Notes under the pieces: generated by a model
What the model was told of the DNA's origin: nothing
Databases searched by the model: none
What the model saw: only the letters and a program-made list of their open reading frames with translations
Source: Alloascoidea africana
Taxonomy: Eukaryota; Ascomycota; Alloascoideomycetes; Alloascoideales; Alloascoideaceae
Direction: 5' to 3'
Assembly: GCA_030581615.1 (NCBI GenBank)
Contig: JAKTTT010000029.1
Location: 124,001-188,000, forward strand
Length of the DNA stretch: 64,000 nt
Translations under genes and position numbers: made by a program
In this document: in pieces, positions 19,809 through 29,382 of the stretch
Layout: each line of letters begins with the position of its first letter
Numbering within the stretch: position 1 is the stretch's first letter

Positions 19809-21680
19809 ATGCCACAGCCATCTACATCCTCCTCGTCCTCTTCCCTCATAGACCGCGCCTCAAAGTTTGTGTCAGACCACAAAATTGCAGTCGCGGCAAC
19901 CACAGTTGCCGTGGCGGCTGTGGGAGGTGCAAGCGCATACTACATCCTTAGTACTAAACCAAACCCCCTTAGAGGTGGCTCAGGCTCAGGCTCAGGCTCA
20001 GGCTCTGGTTCTGGGGCTCAAGGCTCAGATGGCTCCAAAGCTACAGGCTCCAAGAAATCGAAAAAGAATAAAAAGAAGAAGGGCAAAAAGCCTTCTGTTT
20101 CTGATACACAGCAGGCGACGACAGGGGCACAAGCGCCAGCAGGAGAGGAGGAGCTCCCACCACTAAAGGATGAAATACTCAATACCTTGTCCACTGAAGA
20201 GAAATCAGCGCTTTCTCTCAAATACAAAGAAGTTGGCAATGTCGAATTCAACAGAAAGAACTATGAGAAGGCGATTCAGCGGTACGATGATGCTTTGAAG
20301 TTGAAACAGGATGCAATCTACTATTCAAACAGATCTGCCTGTTACAATGGTCTAGGTCAATTTGAAAAAGTGATTGAGGACACGACAAAAGCGTTGGAAT
20401 TGAAACCCGATTACATAAAATGTTTGATCCGTCGAGGTGGAGCCCATGAGAAATTGGGCCAGTACGAAAAAACTTTGGTGGATCTAACCGCTGCCACTGT
20501 TTATGGTGGATTTAAAGATCAAAGTCTAAATACCGCTATGGACAGAGTTCTTAAACAACATGCACAAGCAATTGTTGATGAACGGTTTAAAACTCACGTT
20601 TACAGGTTCCCCTCCGTTTACCAGATGGTGTCTTTCTACCGTGGATTTAGAAAAGTAGAGATCCCTGATGATTTGGCGGCTGTTGAAGACGAAACCAATG
20701 GTGATTATTACACCAAACTTGGTCTCCAGGCTTTAGAGAAGGAAACGATAGAAGGTTACAAGGAAGCAGATGCACTGTTTGACAAGAGCATTGTACTTGG
20801 AAACGGCGAGTATTTGACTCTGGCCTATGAAAGCAGAGCCACGTTGAGCTTCCTCAAAGGTGACATGTTGGCAGCAACCACTGATTTGGAAAAAGTTATG
20901 GATCTTGAACCCACTGAGAAAACACACATTTTGAGAGGAATAGTGAACGCAGATTTGTCAAGACTAGTTGCTTCCAGGATGGATTTTAAAATTGCTTTGG
21001 AAATGGACCCCCAAAACCCAGATGTTTACTACCATAGAGCACAGACTTACTTCCTTACTGGCGAGTTGGCTAATGCAGGTGCGGACTATGAGAAATCGTC
21101 AAACTTGGATCCAACCTTTATGTTTGATCAGATCCAAAACGCTTGCACGTTATATAGACTAGGCGCTCAAGGTGAAGCCGACAAAATGCTTAAAGCGGTG
21201 ATTAAAAAATTCCCCGATGCTCCCGAACCTCCAAATTACTACGGTGAGATTCTGGCAGATGAAAAGAAATTCGACGAGGCAATTGTACAACTTGACAAGT
21301 CTCTTGAACTAATTGCAAAATCTTCAAAAATTGATAGTCTCGGTGTGACACCTCTGGTCAATAAGGCATCTGTTTACTTGAATAAAGGCGATTTTGTCCA
21401 AGGTGAAAAACTCTTTGAGGAGGCTCTTGAGAAAGATCCACTGTCGGATGTTGCCTGCAGTTCCTTGGCACAGCTCAAGCTTCAACTGAACAAAGCAGAT
21501 GAAGCGATCAAGTTGTACGAACGTGCAAGTGACCTGGCAAGGACTAAAGAAGAGATGCTCGTGCCTATTCAGTTTGCAGAAGCTGCCAAGACCCAATTGA
21601 CTTTACAGAGCGATAAACGTTTACAGGAACGGTTACAATCGCTAATGGCCGAGAGCATGATGATGGGTGGGGGATTTTAA
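19809..21680 (+). CDS. TOM70: Mitochondrial import receptor Tom70
   Basis: The 623-residue product has Tom70 architecture. A short Ser-rich lead is followed by a signal anchor (IAVAATTVAVAAVGGASAYY, about 29-50), a Gly-Ser repeat and a Lys-rich linker (about 56-95), then TPR repeats from about residue 134 (KYKEVGNVEFNRKNYEKAIQ, SNRSACYNGLGQFEKVIEDT) to the C-terminus. The first three TPRs would form the Hsp70/Hsp90 clamp and the rest the preprotein-binding domain. The length is close to S. cerevisiae Tom70 (617). The GSGSGS run is codon-repetitive (GGCTCA units) and probably length-variable. The protein sits in the outer membrane facing the cytosol and hands carrier preproteins to the TOM pore. 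Start is the first ATG, in context CACACATGCC. Confidence 0.97.
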   Translation: MPQPSTSSSSSSLIDRASKFVSDHKIAVAATTVAVAAVGGASAYYILSTKPNPLRGGSGSGSGSGSGSGAQGSDGSKATGSKKSKKNKKKKGKKPSVSDTQQATTGAQAPAGEEELPPLKDEILNTLSTEEKSALSLKYKEVGNVEFNRKNYEKAIQRYDDALKLKQDAIYYSNRSACYNGLGQFEKVIEDTTKALELKPDYIKCLIRRGGAHEKLGQYEKTLVDLTAATVYGGFKDQSLNTAMDRVLKQHAQAIVDERFKTHVYRFPSVYQMVSFYRGFRKVEIPDDLAAVEDETNGDYYTKLGLQALEKETIEGYKEADALFDKSIVLGNGEYLTLAYESRATLSFLKGDMLAATTDLEKVMDLEPTEKTHILRGIVNADLSRLVASRMDFKIALEMDPQNPDVYYHRAQTYFLTGELANAGADYEKSSNLDPTFMFDQIQNACTLYRLGAQGEADKMLKAVIKKFPDAPEPPNYYGEILADEKKFDEAIVQLDKSLELIAKSSKIDSLGVTPLVNKASVYLNKGDFVQGEKLFEEALEKDPLSDVACSSLAQLKLQLNKADEAIKLYERASDLARTKEEMLVPIQFAEAAKTQLTLQSDKRLQERLQSLMAESMMMGGGF

Positions 21681-22309
21681 ATAAAGTGAGACAAGACGAG
21701 ACGAAATGAAATGAAATGAAACAGAACAAAACAAAACAAAACAAAACAAAACAAAACAGAACCCAGATATTATACTTGTATATGATCGTATTTTCTGGAT
21801 TCTGGAGGGAGAATAAGAAAATGAAAGCACTAGAGGAGAGGAATGAAGAGTGGGGAAAATCATTTGATATGAAACGTGTTTGATGGAGAATATAAAAGAA
21901 AATCAGAGCTTCAAAGTCTTTTTTCATTTTCTTTCTGTATTCAACAACTGTGTATACTTGTTCCATTGAACAAAAGTCATGAGATACTTGTTTTATTTTG
22001 TATTGTGTTCCAAATTTATGCATTATTGTTAAAAGAAAAGAAAAAATACAACATCAACAACAAGATAATGAATCGGCTATTCTACATCCTACACAGAATT
22101 TTAGTTTTAAGGATCTGGGAACCGGCACAAAAATGAGAAGCAAAAAAAAAAATCTTTGTCTCAAAAACTATAACATATATATACGATATAAGATAAGACC
22201 TTACAATTGTGCTTGTTTAAAACCATTGATTCCATTTGGTCCATTTTGATAATGATGCATCTCTCTTCCCGCTCTGTCTGTGTATCAACATTTATGAATG
22301 AACATCTGT
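21681..22309. other. Convergent 3' flanks of TOM70 and VMA3
   Basis: It contains GAAAT and AAAAC pentamer repeats (about 21708-21755) and A/T-rich UTR sequence. No gene is supported. Confidence 0.6.
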
Positions 22310-23112
22310 TTAACAAGTAACGTCTTGAGTTGCTCTGGAGTTCAACAATAGAGCAACAATCAATCCATAAAGACCCAAAACTTCGGCAAAAATGAGAATC
22401 AAAATCATCCCTACAAACAGTCTTGGTTGTTGTGCTGTTCCTCTCACGCCGGCATCACCAACAATGCCAATGGCAAATCCAGCTGCGAGTCCAGAAAGTC
22501 CCACTGATAAACCTGCGCCCAATTGGATAAAACCGGTGTATAGTGCCTGTTGTTGCTTCAATGAGTCTGTGACGAGAACAGACACAACAAGACCGTAGAT
22601 AGCAATAATACCGGCCATAATGACGGGGACAATGTTTTTCACCAACAGATCTGGACGAAGAACACATGTTGCACAGATTCCGACGCCAGATTTAGCTGTG
22701 CCATAGGCAGCTCCAAAGCCTATAAAAAAACAAGAATAGAAGCGGTTAATAATGGAATATGGCTGGAACCCAGGAAGATGGGGGTTTACTCACAGGTAAA
22801 GATGATGGCAGCAGCACACCCGATAGAGCCAAAAAATGGCTTCAATACTTGTGGTTAGATGCTTTATTCCAATCCAGATCTCGAGCTTATAAACATACAG
22901 CATAAACAGGACTAAAAATGTTGTTAGTTTCTTTTTGTTTAATTAAACCACCCACCACAATGGAAAAAGAAAGATAAGGACAAAAAATGAACCAAGGACG
23001 ACGACAGATGCCGGAGACACAGAGAGAACATGCACCCACAAGCAGTTGAGAAAAAAGCAATTCCCATTACAAATTGCACTTTCAACAAGAAAACTTACCA
23101 AAGATCGGACAT
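22310..23112 (-). CDS. VMA3: V-ATPase proteolipid subunit c
   Basis: Four exons, 23112..23099 (14 nt), 22911..22899 (13 nt), 22839..22794 (46 nt) and 22719..22310, give 160 residues, the exact length of S. cerevisiae Vma3. The spliced start reads [20 protein letters not shown]; the microexon supplies PVYA. The rest contains four membrane helices and the essential proton-carrying glutamate in [13 protein letters not shown]. Introns of 187, 59 and 74 nt use GTAAGT, GTATGT and GTGAGT, with branch sites ACTAAC and TCTAAC for the first two. The [20 protein letters not shown] region is closer to Vma3 (c) than to Vma11 or Vma16. The c-ring turns with the rotor of V1Vo in vacuole and endosome membranes. 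Confidence 0.96.
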
Positions 23113-23417
23113 TTTGTAGACAATGCTCAGGGACGGAGAGATGGAAACCCTTTAGTTCCGTCCAAGGGCCAGTAAAGAGGTCCGTGCTGAGATAAACCCG
23201 CACACGGTGTATATATCAGCACAGTAACTGCCTGCCAGGTCCCCCTGTACCGGTCTGAAATATACGCTGGCGGACCCTGGTGTACGCGCACCGGGTCCCT
23301 GCAACACCCTGGTTTCTGCCATGTGTGTGATTGTTTCCCTTGTATCTCGCACTCTTCCCTTTCCTCCTGTCCAATTTCGCTTCATCTTCCCTTACCGACA
23401 GTAGTAGCGCTGAAAGA
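23113..23417. other. VMA3/PEF1 divergent promoter
   Basis: About 300 bp between divergent starts, with a TATATA-like element near 23210. Short frames on both strands look accidental. Confidence 0.5.
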
Positions 23418-24390
23418 ATGGATGCTGATGATGAATTACAGGTTAGGGAAGAGCTTGATATGCTTAGATTGTTCAGAGAGCGTACCACGGCTCAGAAGAC
23501 TAACTGATCTGCGGTAGGCAAACCCAACACCAAGTCAAGCATTTGGTGAGAAGCCAAAGCCAAGACCGGCATCATTCTCTCACTCTTCACGGCCTCAGAA
23601 TGTTGCTTATAAGCCCCCGACTCAACAGCAACAGCAACAACAACAACAGCAGCAGCAGCAGCAGCAGCAGCAGTATCAAAGCTATGGTATAAGCCGACCA
23701 TCCACCGTAAGCTCCCAAGGCTTCCCAAGTCCTGGGCTTGCGCATTCAAGAATCGATTCAATGGCAAGCTCCATCTGCAGTACTGCCCCTTCAACCACAC
23801 AATCCCAATCGTTTTACCAAAGCAAACCGTACATGCCGCAGTCAGAAACAGAGGCTCAACGTCTTGAATACCGACTTCGGGAATTGTTTAGCAAGGTTGA
23901 CGTGAACAAAACGGGTGTGCTTTCAGAGCACGAACTTTCCAGTGCATTGTTGAACAATGACTATAGCAGATTCAATTCACAAACTGTTCGTCTCATGATT
24001 AAACTTTTTGACAAGGATGGTTCGGGTAGTTTAAACTTTTCCGAGTTTTATCACCTCTGGAACTATATTGCCTATTGGCGCAAGGTTTTCCAACAATTTG
24101 ACAGAGATGGTAGTAAAACAATTTCTTTTGAGGAGTTTCAAAATGCTCTTGAAGCATTCGATTTCCACATGTCAACAGATGCCGTTTTTTACATTTTTCA
24201 AAAATTTTCAAATTTTAATGATGTTCGAGCAAACGGTGGGATCGCTGTAATGCAGTTTGATACCTTTGTTGAATCTGTTATTTGGCTCTTGAGATGTACA
24301 AACTCTTTTAAAAAATATGATAAGGGAACTACTGGAGTAGGAGTAATCCAATTCGAAGACTTTGTCAAAGAGGTTGTGAATTTTCGGTGA
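23418..24390 (+). CDS. PEF1: Penta-EF-hand calcium-binding protein
   Basis: Exon 2 (23518..24390) is certain; exon 1 (23418..23441) is the best candidate start, giving 298 residues in all. Exon 2 opens after a branch ACTAAC and acceptor GGTAG; the proposed donor is GTTAGG, a weak form but similar to the GTTAGT used in SMX2. The N-terminus is Pro/Gln-rich with a CAA/CAG run of about 17 Gln. The C-terminal half is a penta-EF-hand domain: EF1 DVNKTGVLSEHEL, EF2 DKDGSGSLNFSEF, EF3 DRDGSKTISFEEF, then two degenerate hands. This is the ALG-2/sorcin/Pef1 layout, where EF5 pairs two subunits. Yeast Pef1 is linked to cation sensing, polar budding and COPII coats. Confidence 0.9.
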
Positions 24391-24649
24391 ACCTTATATG
24401 CAATCTGGTAAAGCGAGCTTCATCAACCCATGAACTTCACCAGATGTACGATTTCAATCTTGGTTATACATTTGCCATTATTTATGAAGAGTATATACGT
24501 TATTTATGTTTTAGTATTCGTATCAACGATATATCAAACAATCTGAAAAAGAAAAAAAAAAAAACATTTTAAAATGCATCAAAAACAACATTAGAAAAAA
24601 ATATATAAGCTATGCGTTCATTTTCCTATTGCGTACGGATTGGATTGAT

Positions 24650-27600
24650 TTAACGATCCTTCTTCATCAAATTTGAAAAAAAAGTGCGCTTCTTTTGAAA
24701 CCCTGCACTACTATTTCTCACATGTCCCTCATCTGGATATCCATAGGCGGCCCCGGTCAAAGCGTCTCTATTATGGTTGCTATTTATCGAAATAGATCCA
24801 TCTGTACTCTGGTAAGATATTGCATCGCTGTTGACAGAGTGCTTCCGGTGTAGTTGAGGTTGCAATCCGGGGGTCAAGCCAGAGGTTCCAGAACCGCTGA
24901 ATCGATCCATTGAATACTCGGATTCGGTGCCCTTGGTCGAAACATCGCTGATTTCTGAAGTTGCGTATCTCCTCGAGTTGTAGTAGTCGTCACTATCGCC
25001 AAACGGCGGCTCTTGTTGTGGTTTTTGGCCATTTCGTTCTTCTATCTTGATCTTATCATCGATCTTGATTTCATCTCGATTCAAATGTTTTTCAAACTTT
25101 GCATCCATCTCCAAAACCTTGGCAATGCTATCAATCAGTTTGGTGTCGTTTACAAGTGCAGCAATGTCAAAGATCGTTTCAAGAAGTGCAATTGATGAAC
25201 CAGTTTCCGAAAAACCTTTGGAACTTGCCAATGTTTGAACATCCAATTCCAGCAGATCCGAACCACTCAATAACATTCGCGCAAGGTTCCCCTCTTTCCC
25301 ATACAAATGATTACCCATGGAAAAGTCTCTGTGTTTTTGATTTAGTTGTTTAAAAGTGGCAATGACTGGATCCTCCAGATTTAAATTCCCCTGACGAAGA
25401 GGTTTATCCATGTATAGTTTAGAAATGTGATCGAGTGGACTGGTATCTGCTTCACGCTTCTCATCGTCTCCCAACTCCTTGGATGCCTTATCCAACAATG
25501 CAGATTCAAAATTGATAACAATACTGAAAAGCAAAAGTGAAATCTGGTGATATAGAAATGGAATCTCATAGTACTTGCTCATGAAGAAAAGATCCACCAG
25601 AAGCGAAAGTTTCCAATCAGGGTTCAGAGCACCCGTATAGAAAAACTCCATCAATGCAACGACAGAGTTATGTGGAAAGGGAATGTAAAAGACCCTAGGA
25701 ATGGCTATCGATTCCAAATACGTGATCTCGGACGCTTCTCGGCTTTCACTTGCATTTGTTCCAACATTCGGATTAATTGGGGAGTTTGTTCTCAAACTCG
25801 CTTTGCTTTCGATCCGCCTTAAAGAGGCAGTTGCAGAGACAATAGACATTTTAGACTGCCTGAACAGAGAAGCTGCATCACTGGCATGTTTCCCTAATTC
25901 TACGCCTTTGAATCCTTTAATAGAACCTCCCGGAAGCGATGGAAGAGGAATGCTTGGAACCGGGGTTGGTGGGTTAGATGAGGTAGAAGGAGACGGGGCA
26001 ATAGCCGAAGTTGATGGTGACAAGCTCAGGGTATCAAACGGTCCAACACCAGTTGGAGTTCTTTTCACAGACATTCCATGTTCGTCGCCTTCGGTTTCTT
26101 CAGCAAGATGTGGATTATGAGTACCTTGAGCAGCTTCAAACACAGATTCTTCTCGCAGCGGGGTGCTTGAAATAGTGGATGCATTTCTGGACCTTGGCTG
26201 GGAAATACTCCAGATAGAAGAAGAATGCGACATAGATGGTGACAGTGAGGCAGTGTCATCTAAAAATGAGGACCTAAAGATGGAATATGCCTTGTTACCA
26301 GATTTGGTGTATCCTCCTCCACCACCACCACCTCCTCTGGTGCTACTCGTCATGGTGCTCATCGCGCCAAGTGTGCTACTGCTATCCTTTTTCGTAAGCG
26401 TGCTTTGCACATCATTGTCTTCGCCATGTTGCAACCGTTCCTGTTGCAAATGCTCATTCACAGCATTGTAAGCCTGTTCCAAATTCTCCAAAAAACTGAT
26501 CCCATCACGCTTTTCATTAGCAGTTGTATATGCTTTGATCAAATTTCTCTCAAAGTAGCTCCCCCATCTCGTCCTTAATAACTTTATCGAGGCAGGAACA
26601 GTCGTATTTGAAGCAGTTCGAATTTCACAATCGCTGAGAAACTTCCCATACCTATACAATATATCATTCCCAAGTGAAATTGCTTCACTGCTGAAAATAG
26701 ACTTTGGAAGATTTACAATGCCATGGGCTGGTAAGTCGACAATCATTAATCGCTTGAAACGTTGTGTAAAAGGATTAAACTCCTCTGACTCAACTTTATC
26801 TCCTCCCACAAGAACTAATTTATGATGCGAATTCCATAGAAATGAGCCCCAGAAATTGCCGATAGAACAATCAATGTTCAGCCGAGACCAACCTGAAGAA
26901 GGCACATGGTACGTGTAGATCTCAAAAGTCTTTCGGGATGCGGAGTTCCCACAAATGAAAATGTAATCGCCGAAAACCCCACCAGACGGATATACCAGAT
27001 CGCAGGCCTTTAGCTTTTGTGATTTGAACTTGAGTGGAGCGCGGTATCCAAAACTTGATGACATTGTGGGGATGAAAGGGAATGAAATCAATGGCTGATC
27101 AATTTCAGTCTTCTGATCTCCGTTTGAATCATCTGCTCTAGGTGATGGTGCTTGTTTCTGAACTGAACCACGGGAATAGAGAAATATTGTCGACGCATTC
27201 TTACTATAGATTACAGGGAGGGCAGAGTCCAGAGTACAGGGAACATCCGCAGAATCGGTATTCGCACTCGCATCGTTTAGCCTTGGCTTGTAATTTGCCT
27301 CGACGAGGTCCGTTCCATTTGAAATCCAAACCCTTGTGCGAAAATCGAATATGGAATAATCGCATAGATCAACATCTTTTTGAGATCTTCCGCCAATTAA
27401 AACAAGACCTGCAAATGAGGTCGACTTGGGTTGAGAAATGGAGTTCGCCGAACGTGCACCATCTTTAGAAGATGCTGTCTCTGGTCTAACTATTGTTGAA
27501 GCCGGGATCTTGGAGTTGCAAATAGTAGTGTGTCCAAATCGTGGAGTGGGGAAGTACAATCCAGTATCAGTTGATGATCTCTTTTGGCAGCCGCTGGACA

Positions 27601-28048
27601 GTAGTTGCCATACATTTGTGTTAAGATCAAAAGTCCATAAATCGTTTGCAGCTTTCAATGTTTTCCCTTCCTGGGTAGAATTTTCGGTATTATCCTCGTT
27701 CTCCTCCGAATTGGTGTAAACAAGGCCACCGAACAAGATTATACTATTCTTGTAGCTTGTGATGGAATGGAACAGGCGGGGAGGCGGTATTGGCGAATGT
27801 GCAGCTGGCTTTACTCTTGTCCATTGCGTTTTGGCAAGATTCAGCACGTAGAGGTTGGAAGATAGAATAGAGTCCCACTCCGAGGGATCCTGAACACAAG
27901 CGTTGATCTCATCAAGAGTAACGGAGGAAATGTCGAGTTTCTTGGAACTGCCGCCACTGATAAATAGATAGGTGCTTGTTATGGTGGAGGCAGCACCCGT
28001 AAGCTGCTCGGGCATAATGTCCTGCTTCTTGGAATTCTGAGCAGGCAT
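24650..28048 (-). CDS. MDS3: Kelch/BTB regulator of the Mds3/Pmd1 family
   Basis: An uninterrupted 1132-residue frame. The N-terminal half has kelch-type strands (STYLFISGGSSKK, RLFHSITSYKNSIILFGGLVY, RFGHTTI ... LVLIGGRSQ, GDYIFICGNS, HKLVLVGGD) that would form a six-bladed propeller to about residue 460. A BTB-like region is split around a Ser/Gly/Pro-rich insert: SDCEIRT before it and PFPHNSVVALMEFFYTGAL after it (about 780-830). This kelch plus interrupted-BTB plan is characteristic of yeast Mds3 and Pmd1, partly redundant regulators of meiosis entry, pH response and TOR-linked growth. With one copy here I cannot say which paralogue it equals. It is shorter than the S. cerevisiae proteins (1487 and 1753), mostly because of smaller inserts. 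Confidence 0.85.
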   Translation of the reverse strand: MPAQNSKKQDIMPEQLTGAASTITSTYLFISGGSSKKLDISSVTLDEINACVQDPSEWDSILSSNLYVLNLAKTQWTRVKPAAHSPIPPPRLFHSITSYKNSIILFGGLVYTNSEENEDNTENSTQEGKTLKAANDLWTFDLNTNVWQLLSSGCQKRSSTDTGLYFPTPRFGHTTICNSKIPASTIVRPETASSKDGARSANSISQPKSTSFAGLVLIGGRSQKDVDLCDYSIFDFRTRVWISNGTDLVEANYKPRLNDASANTDSADVPCTLDSALPVIYSKNASTIFLYSRGSVQKQAPSPRADDSNGDQKTEIDQPLISFPFIPTMSSSFGYRAPLKFKSQKLKACDLVYPSGGVFGDYIFICGNSASRKTFEIYTYHVPSSGWSRLNIDCSIGNFWGSFLWNSHHKLVLVGGDKVESEEFNPFTQRFKRLMIVDLPAHGIVNLPKSIFSSEAISLGNDILYRYGKFLSDCEIRTASNTTVPASIKLLRTRWGSYFERNLIKAYTTANEKRDGISFLENLEQAYNAVNEHLQQERLQHGEDNDVQSTLTKKDSSSTLGAMSTMTSSTRGGGGGGGGYTKSGNKAYSIFRSSFLDDTASLSPSMSHSSSIWSISQPRSRNASTISSTPLREESVFEAAQGTHNPHLAEETEGDEHGMSVKRTPTGVGPFDTLSLSPSTSAIAPSPSTSSNPPTPVPSIPLPSLPGGSIKGFKGVELGKHASDAASLFRQSKMSIVSATASLRRIESKASLRTNSPINPNVGTNASESREASEITYLESIAIPRVFYIPFPHNSVVALMEFFYTGALNPDWKLSLLVDLFFMSKYYEIPFLYHQISLLLFSIVINFESALLDKASKELGDDEKREADTSPLDHISKLYMDKPLRQGNLNLEDPVIATFKQLNQKHRDFSMGNHLYGKEGNLARMLLSGSDLLELDVQTLASSKGFSETGSSIALLETIFDIAALVNDTKLIDSIAKVLEMDAKFEKHLNRDEIKIDDKIKIEERNGQKPQQEPPFGDSDDYYNSRRYATSEISDVSTKGTESEYSMDRFSGSGTSGLTPGLQPQLHRKHSVNSDAISYQSTDGSISINSNHNRDALTGAAYGYPDEGHVRNSSAGFQKKRTFFSNLMKKDR

Positions 28049-29382
28049 GGCTGAAACGAAAGCCTATATAGAGAGCAGAAGGGAAAGTGAAGTGATGGGG
28101 GAAAGGGAAAGGGAGCGAGGATGGGGAACGAAGAAGAAAAAGATGGGAGAAAGGGGACAGAAGGAGTAAAAAAAGGAAGGGAAGGAAACACTGAAATCTC
28201 CTCCGATTATAGGGCGTTCGCCAATTTTTTGTACCTGTGCTGTACTCTGCTGCTGTGCTGGAAACGCCGACACAGATGTGGGTTTGGAGATATTATAGCA
28301 ATTAATGCTTTCCAGGGATACTGCCATAAACGATGAGAAACAGGTTGAAAAAGAGCGGGACACAAACATCAAAAGGCTCAGGAACCCTGGCTCTGGATCT
28401 AGCACTGGCCTTGACGGCGGTGTCCGACCAGTTTCCTTTCTTGGCAGCAGCCAATCGGCTCAGTTTACTTCCAAACCTTCAGGAAAAGGAAACATTTGCT
28501 CCAAGCGGTACCAACTACATAGTCCCGGGACAAACCACGGTAGGGGTTCCAAAGCGTGAATGTAGGCGATGAGTTACAGCATTTGAGTTGGATAATGGTG
28601 GTTGGCTGCTTCATTTGAGACATTTGGCATAATAGTAGGTCAGATTGCCCGCGCTGATGAACTTTTGTCCAGGCTTAAACGCGCACAGACACATATACGC
28701 CTTGTGCCAATCTGGTCCTGTGCTGCAAAGAACTCCTTAATCCGGATGCCCGCGGAGTGGATAAACGTGGAAGAAAAACGCAAAAGGACTACCTGAGGGA
28801 AATAAGAAAGCTTCCATACCCGAATCTTCCTACTATCACCAAAAGAAGGAAATAATCCATTCAAACTTCTCTTGTTTATTACGTTTGAAAGAAAACGGCA
28901 GCGCAGTATGGCCTAATGGTCTCTCGATACATGATTTTGCCTTTAATCTCAACTTTAAGCCGAAGCTCCCTTTCTCTCTGTCTCTCTCTCTCTCTCCAGT
29001 TGCCAAGCATTTTTCATCAAAAGTAAAAGACGTTCGTCATAAACTGCACTTTCGCACGTTAGCAGAACTGGCTATAGCCAAGAGATTCGAGACACAGAGC
29101 TGTCAGGGATAGACCGCTGGATACCGCAAGACAATGCAAGGGACTGGCTATTTAAAACACACTTTTGGAAAGATCTAAGTTTTGATAAAAGTTGAGAAAG
29201 ACTCATAGTAAATGAGGCCTGTCAAAAAGTTGATTTGGCATGAGCCGGGTAATACAGAGTATTTGGATCGAAACATCCATAGACCCAATCGCGAAAAATG
29301 CACGAAAGCGACAGCAACAAGAGGGACGAAAAGAAAATAGGTGTGATACAGAGATTGCCACCGACACGCCGTTTTCAAGAAG
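28049..29382. other. Gap with an unresolved small gene candidate
   Basis: Between MDS3 and RAD18. A plus-strand frame 28333-28572 starts at ATG and reads like a folded protein (SGTLALDLALALTAVSDQF, then LPNLQEKETFAPSGTNYIVP). A second plus-strand frame ending at 28796 (DELLSRLKRAQTHIRLVPIW) could be a later exon; a CTGAT branch and TCCAG acceptor lie at about 28653-28673, but no donor joins the two convincingly in phase. I recognise neither half. The rest (28797-29382) shows a TCTC microsatellite near 28980 and nothing else. Confidence 0.35.
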
